A DNA stretch of 33,238 bases, from positions 91,797 to 125,034 of the forward strand of contig JAFTXG010000006.1 in NCBI GenBank assembly GCA_017461725.1. The letters are read 5' to 3'. Each line of letters starts with the position of its first letter. Position 1 is the stretch's first letter. The notes beneath the pieces were generated by a model. The model saw nothing but the letters and a program-made list of their open reading frames with translations, did no database searches and was not told where the DNA came from. This stretch comes from Lachnospiraceae bacterium. GTDB lineage: Bacteria > Bacillota > Clostridia > Lachnospirales > Lachnospiraceae. A program made the translations under genes and the position numbers. Below, in pieces: positions 9,518 through 18,661 of this stretch.

Positions 9518-9550
9518 AACAGGCTGTTATCTCAACAATAACAGCCTGTT
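9518..9550 (-). other. Hairpin between binding-protein and regulator genes
   Basis: A perfect 13-bp inverted repeat (AACAGGCTGTTAT against ATAACAGCCTGTT) encloses a 7-nt loop. On the minus strand the stem is followed by CTTTCC, a poor U tract. It may be a leaky terminator or a 3' stabiliser that raises binding-protein mRNA above that of the downstream genes, a common design in sugar ABC operons. Confidence 0.7.
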
Positions 9551-9561
9551 GTCATACAGAT

Positions 9562-11277
9562 TTATTTTCCAGTCAATCTGCTATAAGCTGCCTGCTCAAT
9601 TACCAGCAATCTTTCCAGACCCATTTCATTCAGTTTTTCCAGATGTTCATCCCATTCTGCATCAATATCCCATTCTCCGGTTATGAAGTTCGCCTTTGCC
9701 GTATTTAAGTAGTTGGTGATGTCAGTAACCAGAGTTGCTCTCTCCTTTGTCTCCTCCTCTGTATAATACAGGTTAGGGAAAGGATTCTCAATAACAAGGC
9801 CATCGGTTCTAAGAGCCTCTTCTCTCAAAACGTTAGAGGAAGCAACTGCCCATACCTCGTCAGAGCGCAGGGTCTCATCATCCACCTGCTCCAGCAATGC
9901 ATAGATCGTACCTTCATTTGCCGCCAATACAGCACATCCTGAGTTGTTGGTTGCAACGGTGTTACGATAGATTTCCTGATTCTCGTACTTATCTTCCCAA
10001 TAACCGGTATAATCAATAACACCAACGCCTGCGATTTCCTTCATACTAAAGGAAATTCCCTCGTATCCGTTACCGCCTGACAATGCTCCTTCATCGCTAA
10101 AGGAATAATCAACAAATTTAACAACAGCCTCAGGATACTTGGTATCAGCACTTGCTGCCAAATTATAGCTTGTGTTAAGCTTGGTATCCAGAACTACAGT
10201 TCTCTCAGGGCTGTAATCGCTGGTGAAACCAACCTCTACATACCACTCATTGGTATCGTATGTATAATCCACACAACGATTAGTCCAGGTTGAGCTGAAG
10301 CCCAGTCTGTCTTCCTTTGCAATTGCCGCCAGCTCGTCTCCGGAAATTACATAAGCATCCTTGTTGATCAACTCTTCATCGTATAATTTATTCATGTACT
10401 TCAGGAAGTCTTTATAATTCTCAGTGGTATCCATCAAGCTAACGGTACCGTTTTCATCTGCCTGAAGATGATAGGTATAGTTCTTAGAGTAAATACCATG
10501 CGCCCACAAAATAGGGAATTCATGACCATAGCTGCTGGAACCAGCCATACCCATAGGGATCTCATCGTTAGGATCTCCGTTTCCGTTAGCATCCTGCTCC
10601 TTAAATGCCTTCAGAACCTGGTAAAGCTCGTCCAGAGTCTCGGGACGCTCCATGCCTACGTTGTCCAGCCACTTCTGAGACATAAAGTAGTAGCCATGCT
10701 TAGAGGATGCAGCTCTCTTGCTGTAGGTGGGGAAGCCGTAAATACTTCCGTCAGGCATAGTGATTGCATTTGCATATGCAGGGTCATTTTCCATGATTGC
10801 CTTCAGGTTGGGCATCTGATCCAAATAAGGGCTAAAATCAAAGAGATAGCCATCCTCTGCATACTTCTCCAGATCAGCACGGCTCATCTTGGAGTTTGTC
10901 ATCGCCAGAATATCCGGAAGCTCATCATTTGCGAACAGCAGTGTCAGCTTGCTTGCCCACTGATCGGTGGTGTAATGAGTCGCATCAAACTTGATTCCCA
11001 GACGCTTCTCATACTCTGCAAAGGAAAGGGTATTGTTCCAGTCAGCTCCCTTTGCATTATCAACACCTACCATGGTCAGCTCTACCACCTCGGTGACAGG
11101 CTCAGTCTCCTCAGGTGCATCCGTCGCCTTTGGAGCATCTGTCGCCTTGGATGCATCAGTTGCCTTAGGTGCGTCGGTGGGATCCACCTTTTCACCACAC
11201 GCTGCCATACTGCCGCAAAGCATTACAAACACCAGCAGTACAGCAAACACTTTTGTTGCTCGGTTTCTTAGTTTCAT
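9562..11277 (-). CDS. Extracellular sugar-binding lipoprotein of an ABC transporter
   Basis: A 571-residue solute-binding protein. Its signal peptide has a basic start (MKLRNRATK), a hydrophobic core and a lipobox ending GSMAAC, so it is predicted to be lipidated at Cys27 and held on the outer face of the membrane. A Thr/Ala/Pro-rich linker with three near-identical KATDA units follows the cysteine. The large ligand-binding domain resembles the LplA/YtcQ group, with DILAMTNSKM and a fold spanning to the C terminus. It would deliver an oligosaccharide to the two permeases encoded just upstream. AAGGAGG precedes the ATG. The gene lies third in the operon, and a hairpin follows it. Confidence 0.9.
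   Translation of the reverse strand: MKLRNRATKVFAVLLVFVMLCGSMAACGEKVDPTDAPKATDASKATDAPKATDAPEETEPVTEVVELTMVGVDNAKGADWNNTLSFAEYEKRLGIKFDATHYTTDQWASKLTLLFANDELPDILAMTNSKMSRADLEKYAEDGYLFDFSPYLDQMPNLKAIMENDPAYANAITMPDGSIYGFPTYSKRAASSKHGYYFMSQKWLDNVGMERPETLDELYQVLKAFKEQDANGNGDPNDEIPMGMAGSSSYGHEFPILWAHGIYSKNYTYHLQADENGTVSLMDTTENYKDFLKYMNKLYDEELINKDAYVISGDELAAIAKEDRLGFSSTWTNRCVDYTYDTNEWYVEVGFTSDYSPERTVVLDTKLNTSYNLAASADTKYPEAVVKFVDYSFSDEGALSGGNGYEGISFSMKEIAGVGVIDYTGYWEDKYENQEIYRNTVATNNSGCAVLAANEGTIYALLEQVDDETLRSDEVWAVASSNVLREEALRTDGLVIENPFPNLYYTEEETKERATLVTDITNYLNTAKANFITGEWDIDAEWDEHLEKLNEMGLERLLVIEQAAYSRLTGK
11106..11172 (-). repeat. Short tandem repeat coding for a KATDA linker
   Basis: The codons after the lipobox of the binding protein encode three near-perfect 6-residue units of the form (P/S)KATDA, about 18 bp each. 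Such linkers space a lipoprotein from the cell surface and can vary in copy number by slippage. Confidence 0.7.
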
Positions 11278-11307
11278 ACTAAGTTCCTCCTTAAATTTTT
11301 TATTTCA

Positions 11308-11324
11308 AAACCTCTTTGAGGTTT
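11308..11324 (-). other. Small intercistronic hairpin
   Basis: AAACCTC and GAGGTTT form a 7-bp stem with a 3-nt loop between the second permease gene and the binding-protein gene, upstream of the binding-protein ribosome site. No clear U run follows. It may mark an mRNA processing point. Confidence 0.4.
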
Positions 11325-11336
11325 GAATTCCTCTCT

Positions 11337-12257
11337 TTAGCCCTTCACCGATCCAATCATAATTCCCTTTTCAAAATACTTTTGCAGTTTGGGATAGATG
11401 ATGATCATCGGAAGTGTGGATACAATGATCACACAATACTTAATCAAATCTGCTTGTCTTTCGATCTCAGCCAGATATGCTATTTCTTCCGCAGATAACA
11501 TGGGATTGTTGCTCATCGTCTCTTCCAGCAGCTTACTCTGCAGCAAAACCTCTCTCAAGAAAATCTGCAGCGGAAACTTTGACCGGTCCTCCAGATAGAC
11601 CAGCGCATTGAAATAGGAATTCCAATGTCCGATTCCGTAATACAGAACCATAACGCCCACCAAAGCCTTCGACAACGGCATTACGATCTTTACAAAATTC
11701 GCAAACTCGCTGCAACCATCAATTCTTGCAGCCTCTGTCAACTCATAGGGAATGGAGCCGGAATAAAAGCTACGTGCAACGATCATATTGTATACCGACA
11801 ATGCACCCAAGATCACCATGATCGCTCTTGTGTTTACCAGGCCAAAGGATTTGATATTTAAATAGCTTGGTATCAACCCACCGCCAATATACATGGTAAT
11901 CATAAAGAAGATCATGAAGAATTTACTGCCGGCCAGATCCTTTCTGGACAATGCATATGCACAGGGTAATGTCACTATCAGATTTATCAAAGTTCCTACT
12001 ACCGTATAGAAAATCGTGTTGGCATAGCCGATCCATATATCTTTATATTCCAAAACTCTCTTATAGCCTTCCAGCGTAAAACCAACCGGACCCAAAAATA
12101 CCTTGCCTGCATTTACCGCCTCCGGATCACTGATGGAACAGCTTATCACATAAATAATCGGGTATAATTCCACAACTAAAAAGACAAAAATAATGATATT
12201 AACTATCCATTGAAACAACTGACTTCCACGAAAAAATCTTTTCAGTTTTTCTGCCAT
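11337..12257 (-). CDS. Sugar ABC transporter permease, LplC/YtcP type
   Basis: The 306-residue inner-membrane permease has about six membrane segments. An N-terminal helix reads WIVNIIIFVFLVVELYPIIY. The MalG-like EAA loop reads ELTEAARIDGCSEFANFVKIVMP, shown here in two parts: ELTEAARIDGCSEF and ANFVKIVMP. This loop contacts the ATPase. The C terminus ends KGIMIGSVKG, typical of this group. It pairs with the permease gene 18 bp upstream and with the binding protein 59 bp downstream. The ATPase is not encoded here and is presumably a shared MsmX-like protein. GGAGGGGG precedes the ATG. Confidence 0.92.
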   Translation of the reverse strand: MAEKLKRFFRGSQLFQWIVNIIIFVFLVVELYPIIYVISCSISDPEAVNAGKVFLGPVGFTLEGYKRVLEYKDIWIGYANTIFYTVVGTLINLIVTLPCAYALSRKDLAGSKFFMIFFMITMYIGGGLIPSYLNIKSFGLVNTRAIMVILGALSVYNMIVARSFYSGSIPYELTEAARIDGCSEFANFVKIVMPLSKALVGVMVLYYGIGHWNSYFNALVYLEDRSKFPLQIFLREVLLQSKLLEETMSNNPMLSAEEIAYLAEIERQADLIKYCVIIVSTLPMIIIYPKLQKYFEKGIMIGSVKG

Positions 12258-12275
12258 TTGTCTATTCCCCCTCCC

Positions 12276-13214
12276 TTAAAACAACCCTGACTTTGTAACT
12301 TTCTTAGATAACCAGTTGGCGCTAATAAGGATCACACAGTTAACTACCGTGTTAAACAATCCCACCGCTGTAGAGAAGGAGAAATCAGACTGCTCCAGAC
12401 CCACCTTATACACATATGTAGAAATAATCTCAGAACCGATTAAGTTCATATCGTTCTGCAGCAGATACACTTTTTCATAGCCCACACTCAAAATAGATCC
12501 ACATCGCAGGATAAACATAACAACGACCGTAGGTATAATTTCCGGCAGATTGATATACCATATTTTCTGTAAGCGGCTTGCCCCGTCAATATCCGCCGCC
12601 TCCAGCAGTGCGCTGTCTACACTGGATAAAGCAGCATAATAAATGATTGATGACCAACCTATTCCCTGCCAGATTCCGCTGATTTCATTAATCCATTTAA
12701 ACCAACTGGCTTCCTGCATAAAATAAAGCTTCTCACCCCCAAAAAATGTGATGATCTGATTGATCACACCGTTGGCGGGACTCAAAAACATAGTAATAAT
12801 ACTGCACATTACTACGGTGGAAATGAAATGAGGCATGTACGAAACCGTCTGTACAAACGTCCGGTACTTTTCATTCTTTAATTCATTTAACAATAATGCC
12901 AGTATAATTGGAAGCGGAAAACCAATAACCAATCCCAACGTACTCAAGGTAAGTGTATTCTTAAGAATGATTGGAAACCAATAGGAATCAAACAATCGCT
13001 CAAAATTTGCGAGGCCAACCCAATCACTTCCCCAGATACCTCTCCTCACTCTAAAATCCTGAAATGCGATCAAAATACCGTACATCGGTTTGTAGCTAAA
13101 CAGCAAGGTATATAACACGGCAGGGAGCATCAATACATACAGCTGCCATTTAGATAATACTTTTTTTCTGAAGTTGTAACGTTGCTTATATTGTTGTCTT
13201 GCTTTTCGTTTCAT
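12276..13214 (-). CDS. Sugar ABC transporter permease, LplB/YteP type
   Basis: The 312-residue permease begins with a basic cytoplasmic tail followed by WQLYVLMLPAVLYTLLFSY, the usual first helix of the LplB/YteP group. The EAA loop reads ALLEAADIDGASRLQKIWYI, and the C terminus ends in KKVTKSGLF. It is the first gene of the long minus-strand glycoside operon, 18 bp ahead of its partner permease. GAGGGG precedes the ATG by a few bases. Together with the downstream binding protein it forms an importer for an oligosaccharide, probably one with alpha-glucosyl or alpha-galactosyl ends judged from the operon's GH31 and GH36 enzymes (inference). Confidence 0.92.
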   Translation of the reverse strand: MKRKARQQYKQRYNFRKKVLSKWQLYVLMLPAVLYTLLFSYKPMYGILIAFQDFRVRRGIWGSDWVGLANFERLFDSYWFPIILKNTLTLSTLGLVIGFPLPIILALLLNELKNEKYRTFVQTVSYMPHFISTVVMCSIITMFLSPANGVINQIITFFGGEKLYFMQEASWFKWINEISGIWQGIGWSSIIYYAALSSVDSALLEAADIDGASRLQKIWYINLPEIIPTVVVMFILRCGSILSVGYEKVYLLQNDMNLIGSEIISTYVYKVGLEQSDFSFSTAVGLFNTVVNCVILISANWLSKKVTKSGLF

Positions 13215-13426
13215 CCGATCAACCCCTCATTTCCTTTCGTTTTTCGATGCATCGTTATTGTATTACCTTTTTTTATGTAAAAAAAGAGCTAATACTTGCC
13301 ACCAAATTTGACGTTTTTGTAACTATTGCACGTTTTTCGCTCTCTAATCCTTATTTTTTTGTGTTTTCTGTATTTTTTTTGCGTTTTCATCTCCCCTTTT
13401 ATAGATAATGTGCTATTTTTAGGCAT
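13215..13426 (-). promoter_or_regulatory. Leader and probable promoter region of the glycoside operon
   Basis: This 210-bp AT-rich stretch contains no gene. A candidate -10 box TACAAT on the minus strand is at 13257-13262, without a good -35 box, as is common for AraC-activated promoters. The region has several A and T runs, and I could not define a regulator site. Confidence 0.4.
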
Positions 13427-13427
13427 A

Positions 13428-13471
13428 CAAAAAGACACAAAACGATGCTACGCGGCACCATTTCGTGTCTT
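13428..13471 (-). terminator. Rho-independent terminator of the phosphodiesterase gene
   Basis: On the minus strand AAGACACGAAA pairs with TTTTGTGTCTT through one G-U pair. The stem continues through TGGTGC and GCATCG, giving about 17 bp with a 6-nt loop, and a T-run follows. It separates the phosphodiesterase gene from the glycoside operon downstream. Confidence 0.9.
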
Positions 13472-13490
13472 CCAATTAAGTATTTAGATT

Positions 13491-14261
13491 TTACCTTGCG
13501 CCAATCTTCTCCAGCTTCTCCCTGCAATCTTTGGGATTGTTTGTGGTAACCAATCTCGCCCCCAGTTTAAAACAATCACCTAGCAACCCGGCGCTGGTGA
13601 TGGATGCTCCGATCCAGGCCTCAATCCCTCTCGATGCCAAATACTCATAATAATCCCGGTTTCTCGGCTCGCCCCAGATGCACGCACAGTAAAGATATTC
13701 GTCCGGGTTGCGCTTCACATTGCGCATCTTGCTGTAGGGATAAAAACCGTGCAGCAGATATTTTCCGGGATAAGTCTCATGGATGTATTCCAATGCGTGA
13801 GCGTCAAAGCTGTTAAACACCATCTTGTCAGCCATGTCGTATTTCTCGATCAGTTCCACGCACTTATCGATACAGCGGTGACTTCTCTCCAGACTGGCCT
13901 CGTCACCCTCATAGTATTCTTTCAGCTCCAAGTTCAGCAGAACCCCGGTCTCCTTCAGCAATTGCAGAAGCTCCTCCAGGGTCGGAATCTGCAGATACGT
14001 CTCACTTCCGCCTGCATTCAGCTTTCGCAGCTGTTCAAAGGTCATGTCCTTCACTGGGCCGCGTCCGTCTGTGGTTCTTTCCACTGTATTATCGTGAATC
14101 AACACCAACTGGCCATCCTTTGTCAGATGTACATCGGTCTCGATCATTTCTGCTCCGGCACTGATCGCCGCACGAAAGGCTTCCATGGTATTTTCATAGC
14201 AGTTGTAGCTGTCTCCGCGGTGGGCAGCCACCATCATTTTTCCGTCAACGGTTAGTTTCAT
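13491..14261 (-). CDS. Glycerophosphodiester phosphodiesterase
   Basis: A 256-residue GDPD-family enzyme that hydrolyses glycerophosphodiesters to glycerol 3-phosphate and an alcohol. The family signature is clear: AAHRGDS near residue 12, YENTMEAF, MIETDVHLTKDGQLVLIHD with the catalytic Glu, Asp and His (quoted here as key residues E, D, H of the EtD...HD pattern), and LNLELKEY. No signal peptide is visible, so it is probably cytoplasmic. GGAGG stands about 13 nt before the ATG. The gene has its own promoter with a palindrome at the start site, and its own terminator. UgpQ-like cytoplasmic enzymes are the closest functional type. Confidence 0.92.
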   Translation of the reverse strand: MKLTVDGKMMVAAHRGDSYNCYENTMEAFRAAISAGAEMIETDVHLTKDGQLVLIHDNTVERTTDGRGPVKDMTFEQLRKLNAGGSETYLQIPTLEELLQLLKETGVLLNLELKEYYEGDEASLERSHRCIDKCVELIEKYDMADKMVFNSFDAHALEYIHETYPGKYLLHGFYPYSKMRNVKRNPDEYLYCACIWGEPRNRDYYEYLASRGIEAWIGASITSAGLLGDCFKLGARLVTTNNPKDCREKLEKIGAR

Positions 14262-14317
14262 CTTAACTTTATTCCTCCGTTCCCATTTCCTAAAAGGTAA
14301 TCGTTCATGTTATCATA

Positions 14318-14330
14318 CTTGGTAACCAAG
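14318..14330 (-). promoter_or_regulatory. Palindrome at the phosphodiesterase promoter
   Basis: CTTGGTAACCAAG is a 6-bp inverted repeat around one central base, about 10 bp downstream of the -10 box and flanked by GATAAC on both sides. Its place at or just after the start site fits a repressor operator. The regulator is unknown. Confidence 0.5.
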
Positions 14331-14340
14331 CTTGTTATCA

Positions 14341-14368
14341 TTATATCAGATAATCAGCAATGCGCAAG
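14341..14368 (-). promoter_or_regulatory. Probable promoter of the phosphodiesterase gene
   Basis: On the minus strand a perfect TATAAT at 14346-14341 is preceded, with a 16-bp spacer, by TTGCGC at 14368-14363. The -10 is strong and the -35 is weak. The -35 overlaps a 14-bp direct repeat unit. Confidence 0.6.
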
Positions 14369-14429
14369 CAATGCTCAAAAGCAGGTAAATAATGATGTTT
14401 TAATGTGAATTTGAGCAGCAATGCGCAAG
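14356..14429. repeat. Direct repeat pair CAGCAATGCGCAAG
   Basis: The 14-bp sequence occurs exactly at 14356-14369 and at 14416-14429, a 60-bp period. The first copy overlaps the -35 region of the phosphodiesterase promoter. It may be a duplicated protein site or a trace of local duplication. Confidence 0.7.
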
Positions 14430-14444
14430 AGGCAAGATTAAATC

Positions 14445-14540
14445 AGGTAATGGCTCTTCGACTTTTTCGCGACGTTATCTGCAATTCTCGTCCTTCGTCC
14501 TCGAATCGCAGATACGCGGCATTCGTCGAATGCCGCTATA
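14445..14540. repeat. Hairpin-rich 96-bp repeat, copy 1
   Basis: This unit and the one at 14578-14673 match at 93 of 96 positions. Each contains an outer imperfect stem (TATCTGC against GCAGATA, with CGCG arms) and an almost perfect palindrome of GCGGCATTCG and CGAATGCCGC around one base. No credible protein is encoded. The unit resembles a small repetitive palindromic element. Confidence 0.85.
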
Positions 14541-14577
14541 AACAAAAAGAAGACATTCTGCTCAAGCAAGCTTGACC

Positions 14578-14673
14578 AGATAATGGTTCCTCGACTTTTT
14601 CGCGACGTTATCTGCAATTCTCGTCCTTCGTCCTCGAATCGCAGATACGCGGCATTCGTCGAATGCCGCTATA
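14578..14673. repeat. Hairpin-rich 96-bp repeat, copy 2
   Basis: This is the second copy of the 96-bp unit, 133 bp after the first, with a 37-bp spacer between the copies. The spacer carries TCAAGCAAGCTTGA, which also forms the tip of the groEL terminator hairpin just beyond this copy. Confidence 0.85.
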
Positions 14674-14677
14674 TCTA

Positions 14678-14735
14678 AAGAAACAGGCCCCGAGCCATCT
14701 TCAAGCAAGCTTGAATGGCTCGGGGCCTGTTTCTT
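14678..14735 (-). terminator. Terminator of groES-groEL
   Basis: A very strong inverted repeat pairs AAGAAACAGGCCCCGAGCC with GGCTCGGGGCCTGTTTCTT, with an inner TCAAGC/GCTTGA stem. On the minus strand the stem ends in TTTCTTT. It lies 35 bp after the groEL stop codon. Confidence 0.93.
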
Positions 14736-14769
14736 CATCTATGACGTCGCTCGACTCATTGCTAACGCG

Positions 14770-16431
<1,662 letters not shown>

Positions 16432-16472
16432 TTAGTCAAAAATCCGCAGGCAGAGAACAATGATCTGTCTGA

Positions 16473-16748
16473 TCAGTCCTCCACGATAGCCAGAACATCG
16501 TTCTGCTTTACTACAATATACTCATCTGTACCAAACTTAACGTTGGTTCCTGCGTACTTGGAATAGATCACCTTATCGCCGGGCTTTACTTCCATCTTAA
16601 CGTCCTCGGTGCCGGGGCCTACTGCGATGACCTCTGCCTCCTGGGGCTTCTCCTGTGCGCTGCTGGTCAGGATGATGCCACCCTTGGACTTCGTCTCCGC
16701 TTCAATCTGCTTTAATACTACGCGATCACCTAAAGGTACTAATCTCAT
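16473..16748 (-). CDS. groES: Co-chaperonin GroES (Hsp10)
   Basis: This 91-residue co-chaperonin caps the GroEL ring. It has the family start MRLVPLGDRVVLKQIE, a mobile loop (KSKGGIILTSSAQEKPQ, residues about 20-36) that binds GroEL, and the roof segment GPGTEDVKMEVKPGDKVIY. AGGAGG lies 8 nt before the chosen ATG. A longer reading frame upstream would run into the CIRCE operator and promoter and is rejected. It is the first gene of the groES-groEL operon. Confidence 0.98.
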   Translation of the reverse strand: MRLVPLGDRVVLKQIEAETKSKGGIILTSSAQEKPQEAEVIAVGPGTEDVKMEVKPGDKVIYSKYAGTNVKFGTDEYIVVKQNDVLAIVED

Positions 16749-16774
16749 GCTTGATTCCTCCTGTTCATAGCTTG

Positions 16775-16801
16775 TTAGCACTCTTTTGGGTTGAGTGCTA
16801 A
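16775..16801 (-). promoter_or_regulatory. CIRCE operator (HrcA binding site)
   Basis: TTAGCACTC and GAGTGCTAA form a perfect 9-bp inverted repeat with a 9-bp spacer, identical to the CIRCE consensus. It lies just downstream of the groES promoter. HrcA would repress the operon there until heat stress; hrcA itself is not in the window. Confidence 0.97.
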
Positions 16802-16812
16802 ACACTGTTGAT

Positions 16813-16841
16813 ATATTAGCGGTTTTCTCCGCAAATTGCAA
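16813..16841 (-). promoter_or_regulatory. Promoter of groES-groEL
   Basis: On the minus strand TTGCAA (16841-16836) and TAATAT (16818-16813) are 17 bp apart, and CIRCE begins 11 bp further on. The layout fits a vegetative sigma-A promoter repressed by HrcA. Confidence 0.8.
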
Positions 16842-16975
16842 TTCTCCCTTTTACCTCTTTTTCAAGCTTTTTCTCTTCATTTCTCTTGTTTCCTCGAAGA
16901 AACTCGTTTTTCCTTGCATGCGCTGATTTTATATTAAATTTATTTTCTTTATGTCTGGAAAATATTCTTTACGTT

Positions 16976-18403
16976 TCATTTATTTTCCAACTCTATCTCC
17001 CACGCCTCCGCCAGCAATTTCACCGCCTCCCGGATTTCCTCCCCGCTCATCCGGGCAAAGCCCAGAAGAATGGTAGACCGCTCCGTTCTGCCGGAAACAT
17101 AGTAGTTTTGCAGGCTATACACCTTCACACCCTTCTCCGCTGCCTGGCGAATCAATTGATCTTCCTCCGCAAAGCCTCCACTCCTCTTGACCGTTTTCTC
17201 CTCCAGCAGCACATGGATACCCGCATTCTCGCCCCGGATCACAAACCGCTTCTGGAAGGGCTTTAACAATTCCATCAGCAAATCATGCTTTGCCCGGTAA
17301 ACACCCTTCATTCGATTTAAGTGTCGCTCGTAATACCCTCCACGGATAAAACGAGTCAGGATTTCCTGGTCAATGCGCGAAACGGTGGTCGCATAAAATT
17401 TACATTTTTCACGGTATCGCGCAAGCAGCGATTCCGGCAATACCAGAAAGCTGACACGGATTCCCGGCGCGATCGACCGGGAAAATGTACCGATATAAAT
17501 CACATGGTCGCCCCGATCGTAACCCTGTAGTGCCGGGATCGGCTTTCCCCGGTAACGAAACTCACTGTCGTAATCATCCTCGATGATATATCTGCCTGAC
17601 CGTTCCTTTGCCCAGGCCAGCAGCTCCATCCGCCGTTTCAGTGGCATGATTTTTCCGGTCGGAAACTGATGGGACGGCATCACATAGACCAGCGAAGCGC
17701 CCGATGCATTGAGCCGTTGGATCTCGATACCGTGCTCATCCATCGGCACCGGCATAACCCGGTGCTCCAGCCCGCGGAACACACGATACGCCTGCCGATA
17801 GGTGGGGTTTTCCATGGCGATTACCGGCTTGCCATCAATCATCTGACTCAGCAGCATCAGCAGATACTCGCTTCCGGCACCGATAAGGATCTGTTCCGCC
17901 CGGCAATGCACACCGCGGGCAGAATACAGATAGTCACAGACTGCCTCACGAAGCCCCAGTTCTCCCTGAGAATCCCCATGGGCAAACAAGGTGTCATTCT
18001 CCCCGACCAAAACCTCTCTCGTCAGCTTTTTCCATATGCTGGACGGAAATCCGTCGGGATCAATGCCGCTGGGGGAAAAGTCGTATCTGTATGGAGACTC
18101 CTCCTGCGTTTCAACCGGCCGCACAGCCTCCTTCGTCCTGATCTCACAAAGGCCCTCCACCCCTGCGGCAAAATAGCCCTTGCAGGGCCTGGACTCCAGA
18201 TACCCTTCCGCCGTCAGCTGATCGTAGGCCAGCTGCGTGGTGCTGCGGCTCACCCCCAAATGTTCAGCCAACAGTCTGGTGGACGGTACTTTTGTCCCCG
18301 CTGCGATCTTTCCCTGGCGAATCTCATCCCGGATATGCTCATAGATCTGTTCGTACAACGGTATTTTATTATTTTCATCCAGCAGGATCGTCAATTCATA
18401 CAT
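16976..18403 (-). CDS. MocR/PdxR-type GntR regulator with aminotransferase-like domain
   Basis: A 475-residue fusion of an N-terminal winged helix domain and a fold-type I aminotransferase-like domain. The DNA-binding part covers residues 10-80 (PLYEQIYEHIRDEI, STRLLAEHLGVSRSTTQLAY). In the effector domain EDDYDSEFRY near 275-284 matches the PLP-contact segment of GabR and PdxR. The usual lysine in the GTFSKS motif is replaced by arginine (GTFSRSIAPGIR, Arg309), so a normal internal aldimine with PLP cannot form. I chose MYELT as start because the upstream ATG overlaps the GGGGAGG ribosome site. It stands alone, divergent from spo0A. Targets are unknown. Confidence 0.88.
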   Translation of the reverse strand: MYELTILLDENNKIPLYEQIYEHIRDEIRQGKIAAGTKVPSTRLLAEHLGVSRSTTQLAYDQLTAEGYLESRPCKGYFAAGVEGLCEIRTKEAVRPVETQEESPYRYDFSPSGIDPDGFPSSIWKKLTREVLVGENDTLFAHGDSQGELGLREAVCDYLYSARGVHCRAEQILIGAGSEYLLMLLSQMIDGKPVIAMENPTYRQAYRVFRGLEHRVMPVPMDEHGIEIQRLNASGASLVYVMPSHQFPTGKIMPLKRRMELLAWAKERSGRYIIEDDYDSEFRYRGKPIPALQGYDRGDHVIYIGTFSRSIAPGIRVSFLVLPESLLARYREKCKFYATTVSRIDQEILTRFIRGGYYERHLNRMKGVYRAKHDLLMELLKPFQKRFVIRGENAGIHVLLEEKTVKRSGGFAEEDQLIRQAAEKGVKVYSLQNYYVSGRTERSTILLGFARMSGEEIREAVKLLAEAWEIELENK

Positions 18404-18661
18404 AATTTCGCGTATCCTCCCCATTCGGAAATACCCTCGTTTTTTTCAGCCAGATTTCGCCAAAAATCCGGCGATTACCCCTTACCGCGTGACACAACCC
18501 GTAAAAATCTCTTTTTTCATCCGTTTTTTTGCCGAAATCAGTCTTTCGATTGAAATTGACGGACATTTTTTCCTTTGCTAAACTACACTCACCAAACAGC
18601 CTTTTACATAAAGATGATAAATCGACCAAAATAATGCAAATTCTGAAAGGAGAATTATCAC
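18404..18661. promoter_or_regulatory. Divergent intergenic region between the MocR-type gene and spo0A
   Basis: The 258-bp gap contains no gene. On the plus strand TTGACG (18556-18561) and TAAACT (18579-18584) with a 17-bp spacer form a probable vegetative promoter for spo0A. AAAGGAG precedes its ATG by 9 nt. No convincing Spo0A box (TGTCGAA) or MocR direct-repeat site was found. Confidence 0.6.

Noticed and set aside
13215..13426. A small gene in the AT-rich region before the first permease
   Set aside because: The short frames are low complexity and lack ribosome sites; the region is better read as operon leader and promoter.
13491..14261. The phosphodiesterase gene as first gene of the glycoside operon
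   Set aside because: A strong terminator at 13428-13471 separates it from the permease genes, so joint transcription is unlikely.
14356..14673. A CRISPR array in the repeat-rich intergenic region
   Set aside because: Only two long copies with internal hairpins and one spacer exist, and no cas genes are nearby.
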